Assembly (NCBI RefSeq): GCF_007991615.1
Contig: NZ_BJYR01000015.1
Location: forward strand, 1-64,000
Direction: 5' to 3'
DNA: 64,000 nucleotides
Source: Novosphingobium sediminis
GTDB taxonomy: Bacteria > Pseudomonadota > Alphaproteobacteria > Sphingomonadales > Sphingomonadaceae
Positions within the stretch are counted from its first letter, which is position 1. Each line of letters starts with the position of its first letter. The translations under genes and the position numbers were made by a program. Below are positions 44,598-53,751 of the stretch, one piece after another. Below the pieces are notes generated by a model, which made no database searches, was not told where the DNA came from, and was given only the letters and a program-made list of their open reading frames with translations.

Positions 44598-46072
44598 GAT
44601 GCGTTGTCCGGCCGGCGCTGCCACAGCATCAGCCCATCGCCGAGGATCAGGTACTGCCCGACCGGCACATAATGCGCATGGACCTCGTTCATCACCATCG
44701 GCGCGGTGAACGAGGTTTCGTAGATGGTCATGTCCGAACGCGTGAGGATGAACATCGGGCGTCTGGCGAGGAACTCCTCGACGATCTGTTCCTGCGGCCG
44801 TCCGACCGCACCATGCTCCATGTATTCGGCGCTGTGGAACGGGAACGGATACTTCGCCCGTGGCCGCGTGCCGGTCGCGGCATAGGCAGCTGTCGGCCCC
44901 GAAAAGACGTATAGTGTCCGCGCGGCACCGCCTGCCTTGATCCGGTCCACGAGCGCATGGAACTGCGCCACATCCGCGCGGCCCGCTGCGATATTGGCCG
45001 GAAAATTGCCGGTGACGACAAGCGCCGCGACCAGCACGCTGGCGCCGAACCACCCTGCACGCTGGCGCAGATCGTAGAACGGCACAGCGAGCAGGACCGC
45101 GAACGGGGCGAGGAAGGCGTAGTAATAGGCCAGCACATTGCTCGGAAAGTAGATCGAGGCGAGCGCGCCCACGGTCATCACCACAACCAGCAGGCTCGCG
45201 CGGCGCGGATAAGTCTGGCCGAGGCGGAACCGCGCCCAAGTGCCTGCCGCGATCATCAGCAGGAACGGAGCGATCACCGTCAGAGTCTTGGGATGAAAGC
45301 GGCCAATGCTCGTCTTGCGTTCGAAGATCGAGACGAAGTTCGCGTAGACGAAATCATCGAAATGCCCTGCCGCCGCATACCAGGCAGCGAAGGCAATCGT
45401 CGGTGCAAGGCCGGTCAGCGCGTAGAGGGCCGCCCGCCCCGCAAGTGGCACCAGCGCGGGAGCGCGGCGGTAGTCCTCGATCAGCACGAACAGAGCGAAC
45501 ACCGCGCAGAACGGCGCGGCGGTATACTTGATCTGCAGCGCGAGCCCGCCGAGCAGCATTGCCGCAAGCATCGCCCGCAGCGAGCCCGGGTAGAGCATCG
45601 CGAGGAGCATCATGCCCATGCACAGCGGCGCGAACAGCAGTTCGCTCTGCGCACCCCGGCAGCCGAACACCGTCATCGCCAGCAGATAAAGCAGCGCCGC
45701 TACCCACCCGGTGCGGCGATCGGCCAGCACCGCAGCCATGCGATAGGCAAGCCATGCACCCACGCAGGCAAACAGGTTTGCCATCGCGAGATAGGCAAAG
45801 GCCCCGCGCCCCAACAGCGCATGGGCGCCTTCATACAGCAGGAACAGCCCGAGCGGCTTGCGATCCCACACGTCGACATAGGGGATCTGCCCGTCGAGCA
45901 TGGCGGTCGCGACGTAGGAATAGAATTGCTCGTCGTGGTCAACGACCGGATTGTCGATCCACCAGATACGCACAAGCAGCGAGCACGCGGTGATGAACAA
46001 CAGGACCGGCGCCTCCCTCAGGAGCGCGCCAGCCCAGCCGCCATCCGCGTGCCGCGCGGGCGCTGCGGTCAT
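44594..46072 (-). CDS. ArnT/PMT-like membrane glycosyltransferase
   Basis: A 492-residue integral membrane protein with about 11-12 hydrophobic segments. The N-terminal NPVVDHDEQFYSYVATAMLDGQIPYVDVWDRKPLGLFLLY has the DHDE/DRKP pattern of GT-C enzymes (catalytic Asp in the first periplasmic loop). It would transfer a sugar from a lipid carrier to a lipid or protein. It overlaps the glmS stop by 4 bp (ATGA), coupling it to amino-sugar synthesis. Confidence 0.88.
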   Translation of the reverse strand: MTAAPARHADGGWAGALLREAPVLLFITACSLLVRIWWIDNPVVDHDEQFYSYVATAMLDGQIPYVDVWDRKPLGLFLLYEGAHALLGRGAFAYLAMANLFACVGAWLAYRMAAVLADRRTGWVAALLYLLAMTVFGCRGAQSELLFAPLCMGMMLLAMLYPGSLRAMLAAMLLGGLALQIKYTAAPFCAVFALFVLIEDYRRAPALVPLAGRAALYALTGLAPTIAFAAWYAAAGHFDDFVYANFVSIFERKTSIGRFHPKTLTVIAPFLLMIAAGTWARFRLGQTYPRRASLLVVVMTVGALASIYFPSNVLAYYYAFLAPFAVLLAVPFYDLRQRAGWFGASVLVAALVVTGNFPANIAAGRADVAQFHALVDRIKAGGAARTLYVFSGPTAAYAATGTRPRAKYPFPFHSAEYMEHGAVGRPQEQIVEEFLARRPMFILTRSDMTIYETSFTAPMVMNEVHAHYVPVGQYLILGDGLMLWQRRPDNAS

Positions 46073-47892
46073 TCGACGGTGACCGACTTCGCCAGATTGC
46101 GCGGCTGATCGACGTCCGTCCCCTTGGCCACGGCGACATGATAGGCGAGCAGTTGCACCGGCACGGCATAGACCAGCGGTGCGATCAGCGGGTGGACCTT
46201 GGGCATTTCAATGGTGGCGAGGCAGCCCTCGCCCGCTTCCTCGATGCCTGCCCGATCGGAAATGAGCACGACCTTGCCGCCGCGCGCGCGCACTTCCTGC
46301 ATGTTGCTCACGGTCTTTTCGAACAGCGGACCCGAGGGCGCGAGCACGATCACCGGGACCGCCTCGTCGATCAGCGCGATCGGCCCGTGCTTCATTTCGC
46401 CCGAAGCATAGCCTTCCGCGTGGATGTAGCTGATTTCCTTGAGTTTCAGCGCGCCTTCCAGCGCCAGCGGGTAGTCAGGACCACGCCCCAGATAGAGCAC
46501 GTCGCGTGCCGGAGCGATAAGGTGCGCCATCGCGGCGATCTCGTCGTCATGGCTCAGCGCAGCGTTCAATGCGGCGGGCGTTTCGGCCAGCTGGTTAACG
46601 ATATCGGCCTCTTCCTCACGGCTCAGCCGCCCGCGCTTCACCGCGAGGTGCGCGGCAAGTGCGGCGAGCACGGCAAGCTGGCAGGTGAACGCCTTGGTTG
46701 AGGCGACGCCGATTTCCGGCCCCGCATGGGTCGGCAGCAGCAGGTCCGCCTCGCGCGCCATCGAGCTGGTCGGCACGTTGACGACGACCGCGATGGTCTG
46801 CCCTTCGGCCTTGCAGTGGCGCAGCGCCGCCAGCGTGTCCGCCGTCTCACCGCTCTGCGAGATGAACAGCGCAAGGCCGCCCGGCTCAAGGACGGGATCG
46901 CGGTAGCGGAACTCGCTCGCCACATCGATATCGACCGGCAGGCGCGCGAACTGCTCGAACCAGTATTTGGCGACCATGCCGGCGTAGAAGCTCGTCCCGC
47001 AGGCGACGATGGTCACGCGGCTAATGCTGGAGAGGTCGAAATCGATCTGCGGCAGCGCCACGGTCTGGTCGATCCGGCGGAGGTAGCTGCGGAGTGTCTG
47101 CGCCACCACGGTCGGCTGCTCGAATATTTCCTTCTGCATGAAGTGGCGGAATTCGCCCTTCTCGATCGCCGCCGCCGTTGCGCCCGATGCCACGATAGGC
47201 CGCGTGACCTGCACATTGTTCACGTCGTAGATCGTCGCACCTTCGCGGGTGATGACGACCCAGTCGCCCTCCTCGAGATAGGTGATCCGCTGCGTCAGCG
47301 GCGCCAGCGCCAGCGCGTCCGAACCCAGATAGGTCTCACCCTCGCCGTAGCCCACCACCAAGGGCGAACCGAGCCGCGCGCCGATCAGCATGTCGTCATG
47401 CTGGCGGAACGCGATGGCCAGCGCGAAGGCGCCGCGCAGCGTGGGCAGCACGGCCTTGACCGCATCCTGCGGGCTGAGCCCCGCCTCGACTTGCTCCGAT
47501 ACGAGATGCGCAACGACTTCGGTGTCGGTCTCGCTCTCGAACGTGCGTCCGCGCGCGATCAACGCATCACGCAGCGGCTTGAAGTTTTCGATGATGCCAT
47601 TGTGGACCAGCGCAACTTCGCCCGTCGCGTGCGGATGCGCGTTGGCGGTGTTGGGTGCGCCGTGGGTCGCCCAACGTGTGTGGGCAATGCCGATCAGGCC
47701 CGAGGCGGGATTGCGCGCGAGTTCGAGGACGAGGTTGTTCAGCTTGCCCTCAGCGCGGCGGCGCACCAGCGCGTGGTCTTCGACAAGGCAGATGCCTGCG
47801 CTGTCATAGCCGCGATATTCCATGCGGCGCAGGCCATCGACCAACCGGTCCGCCACTTGTTCCTTGCCGACAATTCCGATGATTCCGCACAT
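46069..47892 (-). CDS. glmS: Glutamine-fructose-6-phosphate aminotransferase
   Basis: A 607-residue enzyme making glucosamine-6-phosphate. The N-terminal glutaminase begins MCGIIGIVG (nucleophile Cys2) with YRGYDSAGI and IAHTRWATHG; two SIS domains follow (VACGTSFYAGMVAKYWFE, LFISQSGETADTLAALR, VASTKAFTCQ), ending DQPRNLAKSVTVE. Length and ending are canonical. glmU lies 2.5 kb upstream on the same strand, with an inserted toxin-antitoxin pair and others between. Confidence 0.98.
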   Translation of the reverse strand: MCGIIGIVGKEQVADRLVDGLRRMEYRGYDSAGICLVEDHALVRRRAEGKLNNLVLELARNPASGLIGIAHTRWATHGAPNTANAHPHATGEVALVHNGIIENFKPLRDALIARGRTFESETDTEVVAHLVSEQVEAGLSPQDAVKAVLPTLRGAFALAIAFRQHDDMLIGARLGSPLVVGYGEGETYLGSDALALAPLTQRITYLEEGDWVVITREGATIYDVNNVQVTRPIVASGATAAAIEKGEFRHFMQKEIFEQPTVVAQTLRSYLRRIDQTVALPQIDFDLSSISRVTIVACGTSFYAGMVAKYWFEQFARLPVDIDVASEFRYRDPVLEPGGLALFISQSGETADTLAALRHCKAEGQTIAVVVNVPTSSMAREADLLLPTHAGPEIGVASTKAFTCQLAVLAALAAHLAVKRGRLSREEEADIVNQLAETPAALNAALSHDDEIAAMAHLIAPARDVLYLGRGPDYPLALEGALKLKEISYIHAEGYASGEMKHGPIALIDEAVPVIVLAPSGPLFEKTVSNMQEVRARGGKVVLISDRAGIEEAGEGCLATIEMPKVHPLIAPLVYAVPVQLLAYHVAVAKGTDVDQPRNLAKSVTVE

Positions 47893-47909
47893 GGGGAGAG
47901 CAGCTTTCG

Positions 47910-48290
47910 CTAGAGAGTGTAGGGAACGCGGATGCCCGGCATTTCGGCCGGAAAATCCTTGGTGTTGCGGGTGACGAGCACCCGGCCGCGTGTCAGCGCG
48001 GTCGCCAGAATGATCGCATCGGGAGACTTCAGGCGCGGACGTTCGCGCCGCAATGCTGCTGCGCGCGAGGCGATTTCCATGTCGATTTCGTCAATCGCGA
48101 ACCGGTCGAGAAACGATTGCGTCGCCCGCACGGTCTCGCCATCGCCCTTCGAAAGAATCTCGATCCAGGCCATCCGGCTGAGCCATAGACGCCTTCCCCC
48201 GGAAGTTGCGCGCTTGAGTTCGGCCCGCGCCGGATCGAAACCCAGCAGCGCGTCGATCACGATATTGCTGTCGAACGCGTAGTCGCTCAC
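47910..48290 (-). CDS. PIN-domain toxin (VapC-like)
   Basis: A 126-residue PIN-domain ribonuclease. Acidic residues are in place: Asp near the start (YAFDSNIVIDAL), Glu in MAWIEILSKG, Asp in RLKSPDAIILATAL and a late acidic site near RNTKDFPA. It starts with GTG, overlapping the antitoxin stop as GTGA. VapC toxins cleave tRNA or rRNA. Follows the usual antitoxin-toxin order. Confidence 0.92.
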   Translation of the reverse strand: MSDYAFDSNIVIDALLGFDPARAELKRATSGGRRLWLSRMAWIEILSKGDGETVRATQSFLDRFAIDEIDMEIASRAAALRRERPRLKSPDAIILATALTRGRVLVTRNTKDFPAEMPGIRVPYTL

Positions 48291-48655
48291 GCCGCGTCAT
48301 CTCCGCGTGTGGAAGCTGCACTGCGCATGGCGAGGTAGAGCGCGCGTTGGCGATCATCCTCGGCGTCGAACAGGTCCGGGAATTCGGCTTTCGCGGCTTC
48401 GTAGTCATCGTCCCACGGCCGTGTCGAGGAGGCCCGCTCGCGCCGCTGCCATTCAACGGAATCGCCGATATCTGCACGGTCTTTCCACAGACCGAACCCG
48501 ATATCGATCCAATCGGTTTCATGGGATGGCGCCTGCGCCTTGTAGCTCGCCACCGCGTCGCGCAGCACCGATGCGCGCGACTTTCCTTGCTCAGCCGCGC
48601 GGGCATCGAGCCAGCGAATGTCTTCGTCGGGAAGGTCGGCGAGGATGCGCGTCAT
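48287..48655 (-). CDS. Ribbon-helix-helix antitoxin
   Basis: A 122-residue antitoxin-like protein. Residues 1-45 form a CopG-type ribbon-helix-helix (MTRILADLPDEDIRWLDARA, then KSRASVLRDAVASYK). The remainder is acidic and would wrap the toxin. At 122 residues it is longer than usual antitoxins of about 80. Overlapping TGATATCA palindromes lie 3 bp upstream of the start and suggest autoregulation. Confidence 0.9.
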   Translation of the reverse strand: MTRILADLPDEDIRWLDARAAEQGKSRASVLRDAVASYKAQAPSHETDWIDIGFGLWKDRADIGDSVEWQRRERASSTRPWDDDYEAAKAEFPDLFDAEDDRQRALYLAMRSAASTRGDDAA

Positions 48656-48657
48656 AG

Positions 48658-48688
48658 TGATATCGCGATATCATATCATGATATCATG
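48658..48688. promoter_or_regulatory. Palindromic operator array of the toxin-antitoxin pair
   Basis: TGATATCGCGATATCA (48658-48673) is a perfect 16-bp palindrome; ATATCATGATAT (48673-48684) and CATGATATCATG (48677-48688) overlap it. The repeated TGATATCA unit suits tandem ribbon-helix-helix dimers. Confidence 0.8.
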
Positions 48689-48782
48689 TCAAGCGGTTTG
48701 GGGGGCTTGCCTCCCCTTCGCTGCACGTTAGTCTCAAGGAGTAAACAAGTCCGTACAGCCGATGCGGGAAAGGGGATCCCAG

Positions 48783-49493
48783 ATGGCCGACGCTTCCACC
48801 CTCAAGGTCTATCACCTGCCCGGCGCTTGGGGCCTGCCAACGGTCAGCCCGTTCTGCCTCAAGCTCGATGCCTGGCTGCGCATGACCGGGATCGCCCACG
48901 AAGCCATCACCGCGTCCACCCCGTTTGCCGGACCAAAGGGCAAGGCTCCGTGGATCGAGCTTGATGGGCAGAAACTGGGCGATTCAACCTTTATCGTGGC
49001 GCACCTTGCAGCGCGGTTCGGGGTCGATCCCGATGCTCATCTCACCCCGGCCCAACGTGGCACGGCCGTGGCGATCCAGCGCCTGATCGACGAGAACCTC
49101 TACTGGACGATGGTCCATGATCGCTGGATGAACGAGGCGAACTGGCGCCAATTTCGCGATGTCGTGCTCGGCGGGCTGAGCGTCCCGGCGCGCCGCCTGC
49201 TTGGCCCCGTCGCGCGGCGCGGGGTGAAGAAGCAGCTCGCAGGGCACGGGATGGGCATCCATACGGCCGCCGAAATCGCCACCATCGGCCGCCGCGACGT
49301 GAATGCGCTCGCCGCGATCCTCGGCGATCAGGAATGGTTCTTCGGCGCGGAACCCAGCTCGACCGACGCCATCGTCTATGCGCAACTGGTCAACATCTGG
49401 CGCGCTCCGCTCGAAAGCGAAGTGCGCCGCGCCATCGGCCAGACGCCCAATCTCGTCGCCTTTCTCGATCGCTTCGCGGCGCGCTACTACTAG
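48783..49493 (+). CDS. Glutathione S-transferase-like protein (metaxin/FAXC type)
   Basis: A 236-residue protein with an N-terminal thioredoxin-like domain (LKVYHLPGAWGLPTVSPFCLKLDAWLRM, GPKGKAPWIELDGQKLGDSTFIVAHLA) and a helical C-terminal domain. The sequence resembles the metaxin/FAXC branch more than classical GSTs; a catalytic Ser or Cys cannot be assigned with certainty (SPFC). Start at 48783 (MADASTL); an upstream ATG at 48762 is less likely. Confidence 0.86.
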   Translation: MADASTLKVYHLPGAWGLPTVSPFCLKLDAWLRMTGIAHEAITASTPFAGPKGKAPWIELDGQKLGDSTFIVAHLAARFGVDPDAHLTPAQRGTAVAIQRLIDENLYWTMVHDRWMNEANWRQFRDVVLGGLSVPARRLLGPVARRGVKKQLAGHGMGIHTAAEIATIGRRDVNALAAILGDQEWFFGAEPSSTDAIVYAQLVNIWRAPLESEVRRAIGQTPNLVAFLDRFAARYY

Positions 49494-49942
49494 CGGTTCT
49501 CGCGCCACCAGCGGAAAGTGAAGACGGCGGCGCTCGGTCCGTCGCGGCCCAGTTCGGCCAGCTTGCCGAGCGCTTCCGTCACGCTCGGGATATGGCCTTC
49601 CGGCACTTCCCACAGCGCCAGCGAAGGCTCCATCGCATCGAACCAGTCGCTGCGCCGCGCCAGCACGGTGCGGTGATCGGCCTGACGATAGGCGAAGGCT
49701 TCGAGCGAGGCCACGTCGCGCCAGACCGAGAGGTTGACGATGAAATCGGCATCACCCGCCACGGCCTCGATCGCCGTCGCATCATTGGCATCGCCTTCAC
49801 CAACCAGCCGCCAGATGAACCCGTCCGCCGCATCCGCCTGCGCGTTCACATGGTCCAGTGCGTCCATGAAGGTCTGGTTGGCGGGATCGGCCTTGGGGCG
49901 GCGGAAGCGGGCGACGTTGAGCTGGGCAATCGGCAAGGTCAA
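49490..49942 (-). CDS. DUF3291 domain protein
   Basis: A 150-residue protein recognised from LPIAQLNVARFRRPKADPANQTFMDALDHVNAQAD and the final FRWWRENR-like end, typical of DUF3291 (a ferredoxin-like ABM-type fold). Function unknown; relatives may bind haem or small ligands. The start codon appears to be TTG, overlapping the GNAT stop as TTGA; the next in-frame ATG would remove the conserved N-terminal strand. Its stop shares bases with the convergent GST gene. Confidence 0.8.
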   Translation of the reverse strand: MTLPIAQLNVARFRRPKADPANQTFMDALDHVNAQADAADGFIWRLVGEGDANDATAIEAVAGDADFIVNLSVWRDVASLEAFAYRQADHRTVLARRSDWFDAMEPSLALWEVPEGHIPSVTEALGKLAELGRDGPSAAVFTFRWWRENR

Positions 49943-50382
49943 AGCTCCTGCCGGAAATAGACCACGCGCTCGGTCTCGGCGAACCCGGCGGCGAGATGGA
50001 AGGCATGGCTTTCGAGATCATCGTGCCAAGTGTCGGAGGCAAACTCGCGGATACCCTGCGCCCGGCCCCAATCGGCCACTGCCGCGACCAACTTCCGCGC
50101 AATGCCCCGCCGCCGCGCATCTGGCGCCACGCAGATGCCTTCAAGGAACAGCACCGGAGAATCCTCGCAGCCGTTCACATATTCGTGCCTGATCGAAGCT
50201 TCGGCAAAGCCGGCCACGGCATCCCCGTCCAGCGCGACCAGATTGAGGAAGCGCTCCGGCTCCGCCAGTTGCTCCTCCGCTTCGGCGCGGTGCTCGGCCA
50301 CCGAAACCTCGTCCCACAAGACGTGGCGCAGCAGCGCCCAGCCATCGAGGTGCTCCGACCCAGCCGAAGCGATGACGATCAC
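49939..50382 (-). CDS. GNAT-family N-acetyltransferase
   Basis: A 147-residue acetyltransferase resembling aminoglycoside 6'-N-acetyltransferase type proteins. The CoA motif is seen in FLEGICVAPDARRRGIARKLVAAVADWGR, followed by ASDTWHDDLESHAFHLAAGFAETERVVYF. Substrate unknown. It starts with GTG and overlaps the glmU stop as GTGA; three genes (glmU, GNAT, DUF3291) are thus linked end to end. Confidence 0.88.
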   Translation of the reverse strand: MIVIASAGSEHLDGWALLRHVLWDEVSVAEHRAEAEEQLAEPERFLNLVALDGDAVAGFAEASIRHEYVNGCEDSPVLFLEGICVAPDARRRGIARKLVAAVADWGRAQGIREFASDTWHDDLESHAFHLAAGFAETERVVYFRQEL

Positions 50383-51740
50383 TTCCGCTCAGCCTTCTTG
50401 CGCTTCATCGCATCATGGAAGCGGTCGGCCCAGCCCGGCTTGACCAGTTGTTCGGCGCGCACCAGCCGCAGTTCGCCATCCGCGACATCGCGGCTCACCG
50501 CGCTGCCCGCCGCGACGATGGCATCCGCACCGATCTTTACCGGGGCAATCAGCGCGGAGTTGGAGCCGATGAAGGCGCGCTCGCCGATCACCGTGCGGTA
50601 CTTGAAGTAGCCATCGTAGTTGCAGGTAATCGTGCCCGCGCCGATGTTCGCGCCCGCGCCCACATCGGCATCGCCGAGGTAGGTCAGGTGGTTGGCCTTG
50701 GCACCTGCATGAAGCACCGCGTTCTTCACTTCGACGAAGTTGCCGACGCGAGCCTTCTCTTCGAGCACTGCGCCCGGCCGCAGCCGCGCGAAGGGGCCAA
50801 CCGAGGTGCCGGTTTCCAGCCGCGCGCCTTCGATATGGCAGAACGCGTGGATGACGACGCCGTCCGCCACCGTCACGCCCGGGCCGAACACCACGTTCTG
50901 CTCCACTGTCACATCGCGGCCAAGCTGCGTGTCCCACGCGAACCACACCGTCTCCGGCGCGACGAGGCTGGCGCCATCGGCCATCGCCTGCAGTCGCCGC
51001 TTATTCTGCCAGCGCGCTTCGGCCTCGGCGAGTTCGGCACGGCTGTTGATGCCGGCGACTTCATCCGGATCGTCCGTCACCACCACGGCGCAGACGCGGC
51101 CATCGCCGTTCGCCACGTTGACGATATCGGTGAGGTAATACTCGCCCTGCGCGTTATCATTGCCGACCCGCGCGAGCAGGCCGAACAGGTCGCTCCCGCG
51201 CACCGCCATCAGGCCCGAGTTGCACAAACGGCACGCGCGCTCCTCGGCGCTGGCGTCCTTGTGCTCGACCATCTTCTGCACGACGCCATCGCGGGCAATC
51301 ACGCGGCCATACTGCAGCGCGTCCTCGGGCTCGAAGCCGAGCACGACCACCGCCGGATTGTCATCCCCGTGGAGGCGTTCCAGCATCGCGCGCATCGTTT
51401 CGGTCCGCACGAACGGCACGTCGCCATAAAGAATCAGCACGTCACCCGCGAAGCCCGCCAGCGCCCCCTCGGCCTGCTGCACCGCATGGCCGGTGCCCAG
51501 CTGCGGGTCCTGCACGGCCAGTTCAGCGCTTTCCCCCAGCGCCTTGGCCAGCTGTTCGCGCCCTGCGCCCACGACGACGACCTTGCGCTGCGGTTCGAGC
51601 GCATCCGCGCTTGCCAGCAGGTGCATCAGCATCGGCCGCCCGGCGATCGGGTGCAGCACTTTGTGGAGGTCGCTTTTCATGCGGGTGCCCTTGCCGGCGG
51701 CAAGAACGACAAGAGCGAGGGGGGATGAGCCATCAGTCAT
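50379..51740 (-). CDS. glmU: Bifunctional GlcNAc-1-P uridyltransferase / GlcN-1-P acetyltransferase
   Basis: A 453-residue enzyme making UDP-GlcNAc. The N-terminal pyrophosphorylase has LAAGKGTRMKSDLHKVLHPIAGRPM, GTGHAVQQAE and ILYGDVPFV; the C-terminal left-handed beta helix includes VGPFARLRPGAVLEEKARVGNFVEVKNA, KANHLTYLGDADVG and NIGAGTITCNYDG with the catalytic His and acetyl-CoA site. Full length. Divergent from the HAD phosphatase gene, with 59 bp between. Confidence 0.98.
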   Translation of the reverse strand: MTDGSSPLALVVLAAGKGTRMKSDLHKVLHPIAGRPMLMHLLASADALEPQRKVVVVGAGREQLAKALGESAELAVQDPQLGTGHAVQQAEGALAGFAGDVLILYGDVPFVRTETMRAMLERLHGDDNPAVVVLGFEPEDALQYGRVIARDGVVQKMVEHKDASAEERACRLCNSGLMAVRGSDLFGLLARVGNDNAQGEYYLTDIVNVANGDGRVCAVVVTDDPDEVAGINSRAELAEAEARWQNKRRLQAMADGASLVAPETVWFAWDTQLGRDVTVEQNVVFGPGVTVADGVVIHAFCHIEGARLETGTSVGPFARLRPGAVLEEKARVGNFVEVKNAVLHAGAKANHLTYLGDADVGAGANIGAGTITCNYDGYFKYRTVIGERAFIGSNSALIAPVKIGADAIVAAGSAVSRDVADGELRLVRAEQLVKPGWADRFHDAMKRKKAERK

Positions 51741-51799
51741 GCGCGTTCCTTGCCAGCATTTCCTTGCAGTTTCCAGAACGCGCCGCCACGGAGCGCGGC

Positions 51800-52474
51800 A
51801 TGTCGAATTTTCCCTTCCAGATCGTCGGCTTCGACCTCGATGGCACCTTGCTCGATACCGCTTATGACATCGGCAATGCGCTCAATCACGCGCTCGCCCA
51901 TGTCGGCCGCCCGCTCGTCCCGCTGGATGAAGCGCGGCGCTTCATCGGCGGCGGCAGCGCGCAGATGCTGCACAATGCGCTCAATGCCAGCGGCGGGATG
52001 GACGGGATCGATTTCCCCGCCCTGCAGGAACGCCTGCTCGGCTTCTATGCCGAGAACATCGCCCAGCACACCGCCTTGTTCCCCGGCGGGGAAGCGATGA
52101 TGGACGCACTCGCCGCGCGCGGTATCCACCTCGCCATCGCCACCAACAAGCGCGAGGATCTTGCCCGCCGCCTGTTCGACGAACTGGGCCTGACGCCGCG
52201 CTTTGCCACGATCATCGGCGGCAACACGCTGGGACCGGGCCGCGCCAAGCCCGCGCCTGACATGCTGCACGAAATGGTCGCGCGCTGCGGCGGCGGCGCG
52301 GCGGCGTTCGTCGGCGACACCACCTTCGACGTGGGCGCAGCGCGCGCGGCTGGCCTGCCGGTCGTTGCCGTCCGTTTCGGGTTCAATGATCTGCCGGCAG
52401 ACGAACTGGGCGCCGATGCGGTGATCGACCACTTCGATGAGCTCGTCACCGCGCTGGAAAACCTGGTTCGATAG
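51800..52474 (+). CDS. HAD-family phosphatase, phosphoglycolate phosphatase-like
   Basis: A 224-residue HAD hydrolase. Motif I is VGFDLDGTLLDT, motif II lies in HLAIATNKRE, motif III Lys in GPGRAKPAPDML and motif IV in AFVGDTTFDVGAARAAG. The cap is alpha-helical. Gph-type enzymes remove 2-phosphoglycolate arising from DNA repair. GGAG is 6 bases before the start. Divergent from glmU. Confidence 0.92.
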   Translation: MSNFPFQIVGFDLDGTLLDTAYDIGNALNHALAHVGRPLVPLDEARRFIGGGSAQMLHNALNASGGMDGIDFPALQERLLGFYAENIAQHTALFPGGEAMMDALAARGIHLAIATNKREDLARRLFDELGLTPRFATIIGGNTLGPGRAKPAPDMLHEMVARCGGGAAAFVGDTTFDVGAARAAGLPVVAVRFGFNDLPADELGADAVIDHFDELVTALENLVR

Positions 52475-52581
52475 AAAAAGGTGGGGCCCGCGCAGAATAT
52501 CTGCGCGCTATGCCCGCCTTGCCATCCGCGCGACGCAGCGCCACTCTTGGGGCAAGCGGCAGCGACCCCAAGGAGAATTTC

Positions 52582-53427
52582 ATGTCCGAAGAATACGTGC
52601 CCCCCAAGGTCTGGGTCTGGGACAAGTCCAACGGCGGCGCCTTCGCCGGCGTCAACCGCCCCACCGCCGGTGCCCAGCGCGAGCAGGAGCTGCCGGTCGG
52701 CGAACACCCGTTCCAGCTCTATTCGCTTGGCACGCCCAATGGCCAGAAGGTCACGATCCTGCTCGAGGAACTGCTCGAGCTCGGGATCAAGGAAGCGGAA
52801 TATGATGCCTGGCTGATCAAGATTTTCGAAGGCGACCAGTTCGGCAGCGGCTTTGTCGATATCAACCCGAACTCCAAGATCCCCGCGATGGTCGACCGCA
52901 GCGGACCGGAGCCGTTCCGGCTGTTCGAATCGGGCGCAATGCTGGTTCATCTCGCGGAGAAGTTCGGCAAGTTCCTCCCCGCCTCTGGTCCGGCCCGCGC
53001 CGAAGTGCTCTCGTGGCTGTTCTGGCAGGTCGGCTCCGCGCCGTTCATGGGCGGCGGCTTCGGCCACTTCTACGCCTACGCGCCGTTCAAGATCGAATAT
53101 GCGATCGACCGCTATTCGATGGAAACCAAGCGCCTGTTCGATGTGGCGAACAACCGCCTGAAGGAAACCCGCTTCCTTGGCGGCGATGAATATACCATCG
53201 CCGACATGGCGGCCTATCCGTGGCTCGGCAATATCTACCGCGGTGAAGCCTATGGCGATGCGGCGACGTTCCTCTCGATGCACGAATACGAAGCCGTCGG
53301 CCGCTGGGTCGCCGAAATCGACGCGCGCCCGGGCGCCAAGCGCGGCCGTCTGGTCAACACCAACAAGGGCATCCTCGAACGCCACAGCGCGGCAGACTTT
53401 GCTGCGTTGCCGGAAGGCACGCTCTGA
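52582..53427 (+). CDS. yghU: YghU-like glutathione S-transferase
   Basis: A 281-residue GST of the nu class (YghU/YfcG). After an extended N-terminus (VPPKVWVWDKSNGGAFAGVNRPTAG) come HPFQLYSLGTPNGQKVTILLEELLELG, NPNSKIPAMVDR, RLFESGAMLVHLAEKFG and the helical domain with FGHFYAYAPFKIEYAIDRY. These enzymes reduce organic peroxides with bound glutathione. AGGAG precedes the start by 7 bases. A strong hairpin follows the stop. Confidence 0.94.
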   Translation: MSEEYVPPKVWVWDKSNGGAFAGVNRPTAGAQREQELPVGEHPFQLYSLGTPNGQKVTILLEELLELGIKEAEYDAWLIKIFEGDQFGSGFVDINPNSKIPAMVDRSGPEPFRLFESGAMLVHLAEKFGKFLPASGPARAEVLSWLFWQVGSAPFMGGGFGHFYAYAPFKIEYAIDRYSMETKRLFDVANNRLKETRFLGGDEYTIADMAAYPWLGNIYRGEAYGDAATFLSMHEYEAVGRWVAEIDARPGAKRGRLVNTNKGILERHSAADFAALPEGTL

Positions 53428-53433
53428 AGGTCA

Positions 53434-53467
53434 GGGCGGGTGGGGCGCATTCCTGCCCCATCCGCCC
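53434..53467 (+). terminator. Hairpin after the YghU-like gene
   Basis: GGGCGGGTGGGGC (53434-53446) pairs with GCCCCATCCGCCC (53455-53467) over 13 bp, one being a G-T pair, with an 8-base loop. It starts 7 bp after the stop. There is no T-run after it, so it may need Rho or act as an RNA end-stabiliser. Confidence 0.65.
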
Positions 53468-53509
53468 CTTGTCCTGAGAAAACCCGCCGCTATAAGCGCG
53501 CCACCCTGA

Positions 53510-53584
53510 TGGGGCGTCGCCAAGTGGTAAGGCACCGGTTTTTGGTACCGGCATTCGGAGGTTCGAATCCTCCCGCCCCAGCCA
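53510..53584 (+). tRNA. tRNA-Gln (TTG)
   Basis: The 75-base sequence folds into a full cloverleaf: acceptor TGGGGCG pairing with CGCCCCA, D-arm GCC/GGC, anticodon stem CCGGT/ACCGG with loop TTTTGGT (anticodon TTG), T-arm with GGTTCGAATCC, discriminator G and an encoded CCA. It reads CAA, and CAG by wobble. Confidence 0.97.
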
Positions 53585-53617
53585 GTCCTCTTCATTTGTC
53601 AGGTACTTTGCCGCCGG

Positions 53618-53719
53618 CCCACCCCAAACCCCTCCCGCAGGCGGGAGGGGCTTAAAGCGCGCCGTCTGTCTCTCCTCCTTCTTCTCCCCTCCCGCTTGCG
53701 CGAGGGGTCGGGGGTGGGC
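53618..53719. repeat. Inverted pair of CTCCCGC repeats after tRNA-Gln
   Basis: Copies at 53618-53650 (CCCACCCCAAACCCCTCCCG onward) and 53686-53719 face each other. The second has a G-to-C change in its core (CTTGCGCGAGGGG), a sign of age. They lie between the tRNA and the aminotransferase gene. Confidence 0.85.
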
Positions 53720-53751
53720 AGGCCGCAAACACCGCGCTAGCGTAGCAGGCG

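Noticed and set aside
53585..53751. Integrated element at tRNA-Gln
   Set aside because: No integrase, no direct repeat of the tRNA end and ordinary genes follow; only REP-like repeats are there.
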